Below are positions 6,636 through 14,882 of a stretch of 34,778 bases of DNA, one piece after another. The notes beneath the pieces were generated by a model. It searched no databases. It had not been told where the DNA came from and saw only the letters and a program-made list of their open reading frames with translations. A program made the translations under genes and the position numbers. Location of the stretch: NCBI GenBank assembly GCA_902803165.1, contig CADCOS010000071.1, positions 1 through 34,778 of the forward strand. Reading direction: 5' to 3'. Position 1 is the stretch's first letter, and each line of letters begins with the position of its first letter. Source of the DNA: an uncultured bacterium. Its GTDB lineage: Bacteria > Cyanobacteriota > Vampirovibrionia > Gastranaerophilales > Gastranaerophilaceae.

Positions 6636-8545
6636 GTTACAGTAATATAAAAAGGGTTATGGCAGCGGCGCTTCTATTGGCATTTTCCGCACCTGCGACA
6701 TTTGCTCTTTCAGATTATTATGGTTCAAGCTTGAGAGGTGCTGCAAATAATGCGGTATCAATGACGCTTAGCGGTAATGTTAATTTGACTGATAAAAATG
6801 AAGAAATAACCTTGAGTTTAAGAGATTCTGATGTAAAACAGGTTTTGAGAATGTTTGCGGATAAAGCGGGATTGAATATTGTATTCCATGAATCCGTTAA
6901 CGGAAAAGTAACTTTGGATTTAGTCCAAACACCTATCAATGAAGCTTTTAACCTAGTACTTCAGATTGCGGGACTTAATTATTATAAACAAGGGAACACA
7001 ATGATTATATTGAAGAATGATGCACCTGATAATGCGGCATATTCAAAACAAGAAATGATGGTTTTCCCTGTAAGCTATGTAAGTGCTGATAAGATTGCAA
7101 ATTTTCTTAATAAAAATGTATTTGGTATGAAAAAGACAGGCATGTCCGGTGTGGATGCCGCTACGGTTAATTCGGCTACAAATGAATTAATCGTTTTTGG
7201 TATGCCGTCAGATGCCGCAATTGTTCAAAAAGTTATAGCACAGTTTGACAGAGAGCCATATACGAGAACTTTTGCCGTAAATCATACAACACCTGCCGAA
7301 ATGGCATCTATGATATGTGATTTACTGTTACCTTCAAGAGGTGCAGCTTCATCAGCTTCAGGAAGCGGTTCTTCAAGCAGTTCGTCAAGCAGTTCTTCAA
7401 GCGGTTCTGCTACCGGTGAAGCAGCCGGTATTGCAACCGGTTTCGCTTCCGAATCGAGCGGCAGCTCCGATATAAAATTGGGTGAAGGTATCGTGGCATG
7501 TTCTGTTTCAGGTCAGTCTGGAAGTTCTTTGGCACCGTTTGATGTTCAGAATCTGTCAATTGCTTATTTCCCTCAAAGAGGAACAATAACTTTAATGGGC
7601 GGTTCAGAAGCTCAGGCAAGAATGATTGAAAACTTTATAAGAACAAATGATGTAAAACAACCGCAGGCATATTTGGAAGTATCAATAGTTGAACTTAATG
7701 AAGACGGTTCAAAAGAATTCCAAAATCAATGGTCTATATCTGGCAAACACTGGTCGGCTAATTTTGACGGCACAACTGCCAGTGCAGGCAGAAAAACAGG
7801 TAATGCCGCAAGAAACGCTTATGTTCAAACAACAGAATATATATGGAACAGTCCGGACGGTACAAAGAATCCTTACACGGATGCTGAGGGTAAGGTAACT
7901 ATTCCTCAGCAGATAACAAGAACATTTATGGATTCTGTTCCATCTGTTCATGTTTCATGGTTTATCAATTACATAGTACAAAATCGTAAGGGAAGAGTTC
8001 TTGCTAATCCGAAAATCTTAATTACAAACGGTCAAGAATCTCTGATTGATTTAACACAAGACTATGTAGAAAAAGTTACTTCAGAGTACTTAACTTCATC
8101 TTTAACAGGTGCAGGTTCGACAGGTACAGTACAGAGAGATTATTCAATCGGTTCTGACTTGGGTATAAAAGTTTCATTAACTCCGTTTATATCTCCGGAA
8201 GGATATGTAACTTTAAATATCAAGCCTGAATATTCAACAATAGCATCGCAAGTATACCAAGCTAACGAAACAGGCGGAAATGACTTAGCTGCAACATTGT
8301 TAAGCAGAAGAGATTTGGATCTTAAGAATGTAAGAATAAAAGACGGTGAAACTCTTATAATCGGCGGTTTGATACAAGAAAGTGAAACCAAGAGTGTTAA
8401 TAAAATACCGTTCTTAGGCGACTTACCATTGATAGGACCTGCATTCAGATCATCATCTACAAGCAAATCCAAATCAGAAATGGTTATAATGATAACCCCT
8501 AAAATAATACACGACGGTGAGGGTGCTATTGCTGATAGTATTTAA
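6632..8545 (+). CDS. outer-membrane secretin (GspD/PilQ family)
   Basis: 637 residues. A signal peptide (about 1-25, ending ATFA) is followed by an N0/STN domain (about 57-128, ITLSLRDSDVKQVLRMFADKAGLNIVF), N1/N3-type domains (about 140-345), a poly-serine stretch (about 239-258) inside an N domain, and the C-terminal secretin barrel (about 428-626). The barrel has VLANPKILITNGQ, GIKVSLTPFIS and the family signature GETLIIGGLIQESETKSVNKIPFLGDLPLIG, ending VIMITPKII. It forms the outer-membrane gate for pilus or secreted protein. It is preceded by a strong GGAGG site and coupled to the gspC-like gene. The serine-rich insert of about 35 residues within the N-domain region is a likely flexible loop. 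No pilotin gene is seen. Confidence 0.93.
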   Translation: MSYSNIKRVMAAALLLAFSAPATFALSDYYGSSLRGAANNAVSMTLSGNVNLTDKNEEITLSLRDSDVKQVLRMFADKAGLNIVFHESVNGKVTLDLVQTPINEAFNLVLQIAGLNYYKQGNTMIILKNDAPDNAAYSKQEMMVFPVSYVSADKIANFLNKNVFGMKKTGMSGVDAATVNSATNELIVFGMPSDAAIVQKVIAQFDREPYTRTFAVNHTTPAEMASMICDLLLPSRGAASSASGSGSSSSSSSSSSSGSATGEAAGIATGFASESSGSSDIKLGEGIVACSVSGQSGSSLAPFDVQNLSIAYFPQRGTITLMGGSEAQARMIENFIRTNDVKQPQAYLEVSIVELNEDGSKEFQNQWSISGKHWSANFDGTTASAGRKTGNAARNAYVQTTEYIWNSPDGTKNPYTDAEGKVTIPQQITRTFMDSVPSVHVSWFINYIVQNRKGRVLANPKILITNGQESLIDLTQDYVEKVTSEYLTSSLTGAGSTGTVQRDYSIGSDLGIKVSLTPFISPEGYVTLNIKPEYSTIASQVYQANETGGNDLAATLLSRRDLDLKNVRIKDGETLIIGGLIQESETKSVNKIPFLGDLPLIGPAFRSSSTSKSKSEMVIMITPKIIHDGEGAIADSI

Positions 8546-8552
8546 ATAAATT

Positions 8553-10619
8553 ATGTCTAATCAACTGGAAAAATTAAAAAGCAGTATAAAAAAAGAACAT
8601 ATACAAAACTTTGAATTAAACCTGATGAAATCATCAGGTTTTATTCCAGTTGATAAGAGACAAAATGATTTTTGGGTTATATTAAATAAAAATAGTGCAG
8701 GAAATAAATCTAAAGTTGAAGCACTTATTAAAGAAAAATATTCTGATGCCATCCCAAAGTTTATACCGATTGAGTCTTCTGATTTTGATGAAATAATAAA
8801 AGCTATTGAACCGGTGCAATCGGCAGTTGAAACAGGCAACGTTGAATCAAAAGACAATGCTGCGCCGAAGTCTGTATCATCTTCAGAGCCTTCTGCAGAA
8901 GAAATGTTAGTGAGCATCGGGTGGTTGACTAAACAACAGTTAAATGAATGTGTTCAAGAAGCTAATAACAGAAAACTTCCTTTAGATGCAATTTTTAAAG
9001 AAAAGGATTATCTTTCTTATGAAAGGATAATATCATATTTAAAAAAGAAATTTGGCTGTGAGGTTGTATCAAAGGCTAATATAGTTGTAGACCAAAGCAT
9101 TTTGAAAATGCTTCCCGATGATTTTATCGAAAAGAAGCGTACGATAATTATGTCAATGGAAGGCAGCAAACTCGGTGTTGCAATGGTTGATCCTTCCGAC
9201 AAATATACAATCAGAGAGGTTTCATTATCAACCGGCCGTTCATTAAATGTATATGCCATTCCTTATTCTGATTATGAAATGTTCATCAAAGAATTTGCAA
9301 TGATGAAAAAAACTCAGGAAAACGTAAGGGAAACCGAACGTATTATCCAGAGTATTGAGGCTGAAACGGCTGAATATAATATTGGTGAATCGTTTTTTGC
9401 ACAGACACAAAAAGAGATTGAAGATTCAACCGGTAACGTAGCAAAGTTTGTTAATAAAATTATTACCGATGCGATTGATGCTAAGGCATCAGATATACAT
9501 ATTGAGCCGAGAATAGGATATTATGTTGTAAGGCTTCGTTCAGACGGTATTTTAAAGAAGGTTTTGGAGATTCCGGGCAGTATTGAACAGGCGGTTATTA
9601 CACGTTTTAAAGTCTTGGCAAGAATGAATATTGCAGAGCACAGACGTCCTCAAGACGGAACATTTTCAATAAAATATAATGACAGAATGTACGATTTTCG
9701 TATAAATACGCTGCCTGTATCGGGTAAAGAAAAGGTCGTTATACGTATTTTAGCGCCTGCTGTCAGCTTGAAAACAGCAGGGGAAAAAATGGTTATTGTA
9801 GGTGCTTCGGATGAAGATATTCAAAAAATTCATGATATGGTTCAATCGCCAAACGGAATTATATTAACATCCGGTCCTACAGGTTCAGGTAAAACAACTA
9901 CTTTGTATACAATTTTAAAAGCTTTAAATAAAGAGGATGTTAATATTACTACAATTGAGGATCCTATAGAAATTAAGCTTGAGGGGATAAATCAATCTCA
10001 GGTAAATCCAAAGGCAGATATTACGTTTGCTTCTTGTATGAGAGCTATATTAAGACAAGACCCTGATATTATACTTGTAGGTGAAATCCGTGACTTTGAA
10101 ACATTGGAAGTAGCTATTTCGGCTGCTTTAACAGGTCACCTGGTGTTAAGTACGGTTCACACAAATTCTGCGGCAGCAACGGTTACCCGTTTAATTGAAA
10201 TGGGTGCAAAAGATTATCTTGTTTCTTCGACGTTAACCGGAGTTATAGCACAGAGACTTGTAAGAAGGTTGTGTGATAAATGCAAAGAAGCGTATTTCCC
10301 GACAGAAGAAGAGGTTAAACACATTTCTAACTCACCTGAGGTGCAGGAAAAATTGTTAAAGACAAAATTGTACAGGAAAAAAGGGTGCAAGGATTGCGGT
10401 TATCTGGGTTATACAGGTCGTTTAGGAATTTATGAAATTATGCCGATATCAAGAGAAATAAAGAAATTAATCGCTCAAGGTGCGCATGATATCGAAATAG
10501 AAGAGGCGGCAGTTGCAGCAGGTATGAAAACATTGAAAGTTTCCTGTTTGAATCATATAATTGAGGGGAACACTACTTCAAGTGAATTTATAAGAGTGTT
10601 GGGTTACGCAAATGAATAA
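8553..10619 (+). CDS. type II secretion/type IV pilus assembly ATPase (GspE/PilB family)
   Basis: 688 residues. After a ~110-residue lineage-type N-terminal segment comes an MshEN/GspE-N domain (about 115-248, EEMLVSIGWLTKQQLNECV). The AAA motor follows with ASDIHIEP, Walker A GPTGSGKTTT (441-450), Asp box IEDPIEIKL, Walker B DIILVGEIRD (505-514) and His box TGHLVLSTVHTNSA. Near the C-terminus is the four-cysteine zinc knuckle (CDKCKEAYF, then CKDCGYLGYTGRLGIYE), present in PilB and GspE and absent from PilT, so this is the extension or secretion ATPase. It hydrolyses ATP at the inner-membrane platform to drive pseudopilus or pilus growth. It starts 7 bp after the secretin stop with no clear ribosome site, suggesting coupled translation. 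Confidence 0.93.
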   Translation: MSNQLEKLKSSIKKEHIQNFELNLMKSSGFIPVDKRQNDFWVILNKNSAGNKSKVEALIKEKYSDAIPKFIPIESSDFDEIIKAIEPVQSAVETGNVESKDNAAPKSVSSSEPSAEEMLVSIGWLTKQQLNECVQEANNRKLPLDAIFKEKDYLSYERIISYLKKKFGCEVVSKANIVVDQSILKMLPDDFIEKKRTIIMSMEGSKLGVAMVDPSDKYTIREVSLSTGRSLNVYAIPYSDYEMFIKEFAMMKKTQENVRETERIIQSIEAETAEYNIGESFFAQTQKEIEDSTGNVAKFVNKIITDAIDAKASDIHIEPRIGYYVVRLRSDGILKKVLEIPGSIEQAVITRFKVLARMNIAEHRRPQDGTFSIKYNDRMYDFRINTLPVSGKEKVVIRILAPAVSLKTAGEKMVIVGASDEDIQKIHDMVQSPNGIILTSGPTGSGKTTTLYTILKALNKEDVNITTIEDPIEIKLEGINQSQVNPKADITFASCMRAILRQDPDIILVGEIRDFETLEVAISAALTGHLVLSTVHTNSAAATVTRLIEMGAKDYLVSSTLTGVIAQRLVRRLCDKCKEAYFPTEEEVKHISNSPEVQEKLLKTKLYRKKGCKDCGYLGYTGRLGIYEIMPISREIKKLIAQGAHDIEIEEAAVAAGMKTLKVSCLNHIIEGNTTSSEFIRVLGYANE
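8621..8645 (+). other. terminator-like hairpin inside the 5' end of the gspE/pilB gene
   Basis: CCTGATG (8621-8627), loop AAAT, CATCAGG (8632-8638), then TTTTATT. This 7-bp perfect stem with a U-rich tail lies 69 bases into the coding region. It has the form of an intrinsic terminator but sits in frame and is translated. Confidence 0.4.
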
Positions 10620-10635
10620 GAAAAAGGTGGTTTAA

Positions 10636-11835
10636 ATGCCTATATACAGTTATGAAGCGTTGAAAAACGGAAAACAAATGATTAAAGGTGAATTGACGGC
10701 AACAAATTTAAAAGATGCCCGTGAGATTCTTCGTAAGCAGGGATTAGTTCCTACCAAAATCAATGAATATATTGATTCAAAGCAAAAGGGCGGAGCTAAG
10801 ATACAGAGCATGTCCCTGACAGAAAAAATTGATTTCATATCAACGCTGCAAATTTTGTTATCTTCCGGTATTGCTGCTGTTGAATCTTTGATGTTTATGG
10901 AACAAGAAGCAGCACGTAAGAAAATAAGAAATGTTTCAAAGATTCTTAAAACCCAAATTATGGCAGGTTCGACATTTGCGGATACGTTAGGAAGATATCC
11001 TTCAGTGTTCGGGTATATATTTATAGGTTTAATTAAAGCCGGTGAAGAAGCCGGTGAACTTGAAAAGACATTAGGTCGTATCAAGGATTTATTAACAAAA
11101 CAAGCTAATGTCAAAGGAAAGGTAATCGGTACGCTGATTTATCCGGCATTCGTTATTGTTCTTGCGTGTGTAATCGTTCTTGTTATGCTTTTATTCGTAT
11201 TCCCTGCATTTAAAGAAATGTTTGAAAATCAGGATAAAGCACTGCCGTTTATCACTCAAATGATGATAAATATGGGTGATTATATGAAAGAATACTGGTT
11301 TACGCTTCCTGTATTTATTGCTGCATTTGTTGCTTTTTGCATGGTTTGCGTAAAATGGTATCCGGCAAGACGTGTATTAGACAGAATCGTTTTGAAAATA
11401 CCTTTGCTTAATAATTTAATATTATATTCAAATTACTCAAACTTTTTATCTGTTTTAAGCGTGTCTTATGATGCGGGTATTCCGATTGTTGACTGTTTGC
11501 ATTTGGCTGTAATTACATTAGAAAATGATGTTTTGAAAACAAAAATGACCGGTGCAATCACAAAAGTGCAGCAAGGTTTACAGGTATCGCAAGCGCTTAA
11601 AGCGACAAAAGTTGTACCTAAGATGCTTTTATTTATGATTGCAACAGGTGAACAATCAGGTCGTTTGGGCGATATGCTTGAAAAAGGCGTAAATTATTTA
11701 GATAAAACTTTGGACAGCATTATTGATACTATGACAAAGGCGATAGAACCTATCATGCTTCTGGTAATAGGAAGTATCGTTTTGGTAATGGCGCTTGCAT
11801 TGTATCTGCCGTTATTCCAGTCTTATATGAGCTAA
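10636..11835 (+). CDS. type II secretion/type IV pilus inner-membrane platform protein (GspF/PilC family)
   Basis: 399 residues, standard length. It starts with the family opening MPIYSYEALKNGKQMIKGEL and DAREILRKQGLVPTKI. Two GspF repeats follow (FISTLQILLSSGIAAVESL at ~68 and FLSVLSVSYDAGIPIVDCLHLA at ~271), with the linked GEEAGELEKTLGRI and TGEQSGRLGDMLEKGV. Transmembrane helices lie near 170-195, 220-240 and 370-395. The protein sits in the inner membrane, contacts the ATPase and rotates or scaffolds pilin assembly. It is 16 bp after the ATPase gene, preceded by AAAAAGGTGG. No retraction ATPase, pilin or prepilin peptidase gene is adjacent. Confidence 0.95.
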   Translation: MPIYSYEALKNGKQMIKGELTATNLKDAREILRKQGLVPTKINEYIDSKQKGGAKIQSMSLTEKIDFISTLQILLSSGIAAVESLMFMEQEAARKKIRNVSKILKTQIMAGSTFADTLGRYPSVFGYIFIGLIKAGEEAGELEKTLGRIKDLLTKQANVKGKVIGTLIYPAFVIVLACVIVLVMLLFVFPAFKEMFENQDKALPFITQMMINMGDYMKEYWFTLPVFIAAFVAFCMVCVKWYPARRVLDRIVLKIPLLNNLILYSNYSNFLSVLSVSYDAGIPIVDCLHLAVITLENDVLKTKMTGAITKVQQGLQVSQALKATKVVPKMLLFMIATGEQSGRLGDMLEKGVNYLDKTLDSIIDTMTKAIEPIMLLVIGSIVLVMALALYLPLFQSYMS

Positions 11836-11858
11836 CAAAAAAAAGATAGTGAGGCATA

Positions 11859-12140
11859 ATGGACAACAATAAAGAAATAACCGAATTGGCATCCTCCGCT
11901 TGGAGAGAAAAGGTTTATATAGAAACTGCCGAACATATTATACGTGGTTACATTTTTATGCCTAAAATCGGGAAAAAAAGCAGATTATTGTCAGAAGTTT
12001 TAAATACGGGCAAGAGTTTTATTGCAGTCAAAGATTGTACAATCGAATTTAAGCTTAATCCGTCCAAAGCTATAGAATCGCATGATTTTATGCAGGTAAA
12101 TATTGCGTCAATTCTTATAATGAGACCTATTGATGAGTAA
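11859..12140 (+). CDS. small conserved-type protein of unknown function (93 aa)
   Basis: A soluble 93-residue protein with the pattern KVYIETAEHIIRGYIFMPK, then SRLLSEVLNTGKSFIAVKDCTI and QVNIASILIMRPIDE. The combination 'I.G....P.....RLS..LN....FI.V.D' resembles a family of short beta-rich domains of unknown function (DUF6812-like, from memory and not checked). It lies 23 bp after gspF and overlaps the dehydrogenase gene by 8 bp, so it is made with the secretion operon. A regulatory or accessory role is possible but cannot be read from sequence. It has a GTGAGG ribosome site 6 bp before the ATG. Confidence 0.75.
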   Translation: MDNNKEITELASSAWREKVYIETAEHIIRGYIFMPKIGKKSRLLSEVLNTGKSFIAVKDCTIEFKLNPSKAIESHDFMQVNIASILIMRPIDE

Positions 12141-12945
12141 GACTTACGTTATAACAGGTGCGGCTTCCGGTATAGGAAAAGCGCTTACGGAATATTTGGC
12201 AGAACGTAATGATATTATTTTTGCATCATATCGTTCTGATGACACTGCTTTGAAAAATATTAAGGGTAATATTTTTCCTTTTTATGTCGATTATTCAAAA
12301 CCGGAAACAATCAAAAGAGCAGCAGATTATATAAAGTCCAAAACAAATCATATAGATACGCTTATAAACGGAATAGGCTGTGTTGTTGCAGGGCCGATAG
12401 AGAAAATTTCTGCTGACGAAATAAGGAGACAGTTTAATGTCAATGTATTCGGTCATATAGAAATGAGTCAGGAACTTTTAGACTGTTTAAGAGGCGGAAA
12501 AATAATTAACGTAAGTTCTATGGCAAGTTATGGGATTTTTCCGTTTATTTCTCCTTATTGTGCTTCCAAAAAATGTTTAGATATGTTTTTTAATTCGCTT
12601 CTGGTTGAGAATCATAAAAACATAAAAGTTATTTCAATAAAACCGGGGGTTATAGCTACTCCTTTGTGGGGAAAATCTGTAAAAGAAAATATGCAGAGTC
12701 TTACTGATTGCTCAGAGTATGAAAAAGAAATGGCGTATGTTGCTAAAAATGCTGAAAAAAATGAAACCGGCGGATTAAATGTTGATGAGGTTGTAAAAGT
12801 TATAATAAAAGCTGATTCTTCAAAAAAACCAAATTTAACATATACTGTGGGAAAAGATGCTGTTTTTGCAAGATTAGCGTCAAAACTTCCGCAAGAAATA
12901 ATAAACAAATTGATAAAACTGGGAATATCTGCAAGAATTAAGTAG
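12133..12945 (+). CDS. short-chain dehydrogenase/reductase (SDR family)
   Basis: 270 residues from the ATG at 12133 (a TTG one codon earlier is in frame but unneeded). Classical SDR features are the Rossmann motif TGAASGIG (8-15), the acidic DYSKPE region (53-58), and the catalytic triad Ser129 (NVSSMAS), Tyr142 and Lys146 (YCASKK), followed by KPGVIATPL. The usual NNAG motif is altered to NGIG (79-82), still compatible with the fold. It oxidises or reduces a carbonyl/alcohol with NAD(P); the substrate is unknown. It is the last gene of the secretion operon, overlapping the preceding gene, which is an odd partner for pilus assembly and may simply be read-through linkage. An A/T-only terminator follows. 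Confidence 0.9.
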   Translation: MSKTYVITGAASGIGKALTEYLAERNDIIFASYRSDDTALKNIKGNIFPFYVDYSKPETIKRAADYIKSKTNHIDTLINGIGCVVAGPIEKISADEIRRQFNVNVFGHIEMSQELLDCLRGGKIINVSSMASYGIFPFISPYCASKKCLDMFFNSLLVENHKNIKVISIKPGVIATPLWGKSVKENMQSLTDCSEYEKEMAYVAKNAEKNETGGLNVDEVVKVIIKADSSKKPNLTYTVGKDAVFARLASKLPQEIINKLIKLGISARIK

Positions 12946-12956
12946 TGAAATCTTTT

Positions 12957-12981
12957 AAAAATTTTTTGTAAAAATTTTTTT
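12957..12981 (+). terminator. A/T-only terminator after the SDR gene
   Basis: AAAAATTTTTT (12957-12967), loop GT, AAAAATTTTTTT (12970-12981). The stem is weak because it has no G-C pairs, but it is followed by a run of seven T. The same style of terminator follows the Xer gene. Confidence 0.45.
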
Positions 12982-13020
12982 GCGTGATATAAATATAAAA
13001 GATGTGAAGCGAGGAGTAAA

Positions 13021-13419
13021 ATGAACGTATCGCCGGTAATAAATTTAAATTATAAAAGCGGGATAAACTATAGAGGTGCTGTTCGTAGTGAAACAAAAAT
13101 TGCACAAAAAAGTGCTTCAATGTCAAAAAATTATTCATTGAAAATCGCAGGAAAAGTTTATACGGGAACAACTTTTGAAATAGTAAAAGGTTATATATCG
13201 GATAATTTGTCAGGTCGTTGTTTTGATAATATTAATCCCGAAAAAATTACCCCGAATACAAATTTTTATAAAGATCTTCATGCTGATTCGCTGGATATAA
13301 CAAATATTGCTGCAGATATTGAAGATGCAATACTTTATAGGTTATCAGATGAAGAAATGGACAAAATTTCAACTATTCAGGACATGGTTAATATAATTGA
13401 TTCACACAATCGGAATTAA
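13021..13419 (+). CDS. acyl carrier protein-like domain with 50-residue N-terminal extension
   Basis: 132 residues. Residues ~50-128 look like an acyl carrier protein: a first helix (FEIVKGYISDNL), then TPNTNFYKDLHADSLDITNIAADIED with the phosphopantetheine site Asp89-Ser90-Leu91, and STIQDMVNII as the last helix. The N-terminal 50 residues are not part of the ACP fold and start with NVSPVINLNYKSGINYRGA. This resembles the opening of two other unrelated proteins in the window. No ketosynthase or adenylation gene is adjacent, so it is probably not the main fatty acid ACP but a dedicated carrier or a repurposed one. It has a strong GAGGAG ribosome site. Transcription may start between the upstream terminator and the ATG. 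Confidence 0.8.
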   Translation: MNVSPVINLNYKSGINYRGAVRSETKIAQKSASMSKNYSLKIAGKVYTGTTFEIVKGYISDNLSGRCFDNINPEKITPNTNFYKDLHADSLDITNIAADIEDAILYRLSDEEMDKISTIQDMVNIIDSHNRN

Positions 13420-13450
13420 AAAATCAATCAATAAGGATAGAATAGTAAGG

Positions 13451-13480
13451 TTGTGTACATTTAAGTCTGTTTGTTATAAA
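13451..13480 (+). promoter_or_regulatory. candidate promoter of cysS-spoIID-murJ
   Basis: TTGTGT (13451-13456), 18 bp, TATAAA (13475-13480). It lies 29 bp before the cysS ATG, with a GGGAG ribosome site between. Confidence 0.45.
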
Positions 13481-13508
13481 ATAAAACCCGTTATAGGGAG
13501 CGTTTTTT

Positions 13509-14882
13509 ATGAGACTACACAATTCTTACACAAATCAAGTTGAACAATTTGAAACTATAGAACCTAATAAAGTCAAAATGTATGTTTGCGGTCCTACCGT
13601 GTATGATAATGCACATTTAGGTCATGCAAGATGTTATATTACCTGGGATGTTTTATACAGATACTTAAAATTCAGAGGGTATGATGTAACTTATTGCAGA
13701 AATGTTACCGACGTTGACGATAAAATTTTGAAGAAAGCCGAAAAGGAAGGAAAAACTCCTGAAGAAGTTTCAAGATTTTGGTATAACAAGTTCTCAGAAT
13801 CAATGAAGGCTTTAAATAATTTATCTCCCGATATTGAACCTTTTGCAACAAAAACGCTTGGAGAGATGATTTCCATAACCAAAGATTTAATTGCAAAGGG
13901 CTATGCATACGAGGCAAACGGGGATGTTTATTTTCGAGTTAAAAAATTCTCTAAGTACGGATATTTATCAAAACAGCCTATAGACCAGCTGGAAAGCGGA
14001 GCAAGAATAGAAGTCGGTGAACACAAAGAAGATCCGCTCGACTTTGCTCTATGGAAAAAAGACGAAAAATTCGGATATAATTCACCTTGGGGTGTAGGTC
14101 GTCCGGGATGGCATATTGAATGTTCCGCAATGAGCAGAAAACATTTGGGCAAAACTATTGATATACACGCAGGCGGAGCAGATTTGATTTTCCCTCACCA
14201 TGAAAACGAAATTGCACAGTCCGAGTGCGCTAACGGATGTAAATTTGTAAATTATTGGCTTCATAACGGCTTTGTAACTATAAACAAAGAAAAAATGTCA
14301 AAATCTTTGGGTAACTTTTTAACCATTGACGATTTACTCAAAAATTACGATGCCAATACAATCAGATTCTTTATTTTAACAAACCATTACAGAATGCCTG
14401 TTGAATTTTCTGATGAAGCTTTGCAGGCAGCTGCTAATGGTGTAAAAAGAATGTTAAATGCAAAGAGAACGGAAATAGACAATAATCTTGATATTACACA
14501 ATGTGATGAATACAAACAGTTTGTTGAGGCTATGGATGATGATTTGAATACATCTAAAGCGCTTGCGGTGCTTTTTGATTTGACAAACAAAGCTAATAAG
14601 GATGTCGATTATGCCTATACACTTCTCTATAAGTTGGCGGAAGTTTTAGGCTTTACTTTCAGCAAAGCTTCGCTTTCGGAAGAAGAACTTTCGGAAAAGC
14701 TTTCAACTATATCAGATGAGCTGGGTGAAAAATTCTCTTCCATGGATGAAATTATTGAAAAGAGAAAACAGGCAAGAGCTGAGAAAAATTGGGATATAGC
14801 GGACAAAATCAGAATCGCTCTGGATAAAGCGGGAATTGTGTTAAAGGATTCTAAGGAAGGTACAACTTGGGAATTAAAGTAA
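13509..14882 (+). CDS. cysS: cysteine--tRNA ligase
   Basis: 457 residues, a full-length class I aminoacyl-tRNA synthetase. It activates cysteine and charges tRNA-Cys in the cytoplasm. The zinc-binding Cys27 sits in MYVCGPTVYD, the HIGH motif is HLGHAR (36-41), WHIECSAMS and GGADLIFPHHENEIAQSE carry the other zinc ligands, and KMSKS appears as NKEKMSKSLGN. The C-terminal DALR-like and tRNA-binding region (KRKQARAEKNWDIADKIR, then WELK) is complete. It is preceded by GGGAG and a plausible promoter. It overlaps the following spoIID gene by 16 bp and so heads an operon with cell-wall genes. Confidence 0.98.
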   Translation: MRLHNSYTNQVEQFETIEPNKVKMYVCGPTVYDNAHLGHARCYITWDVLYRYLKFRGYDVTYCRNVTDVDDKILKKAEKEGKTPEEVSRFWYNKFSESMKALNNLSPDIEPFATKTLGEMISITKDLIAKGYAYEANGDVYFRVKKFSKYGYLSKQPIDQLESGARIEVGEHKEDPLDFALWKKDEKFGYNSPWGVGRPGWHIECSAMSRKHLGKTIDIHAGGADLIFPHHENEIAQSECANGCKFVNYWLHNGFVTINKEKMSKSLGNFLTIDDLLKNYDANTIRFFILTNHYRMPVEFSDEALQAAANGVKRMLNAKRTEIDNNLDITQCDEYKQFVEAMDDDLNTSKALAVLFDLTNKANKDVDYAYTLLYKLAEVLGFTFSKASLSEEELSEKLSTISDELGEKFSSMDEIIEKRKQARAEKNWDIADKIRIALDKAGIVLKDSKEGTTWELK

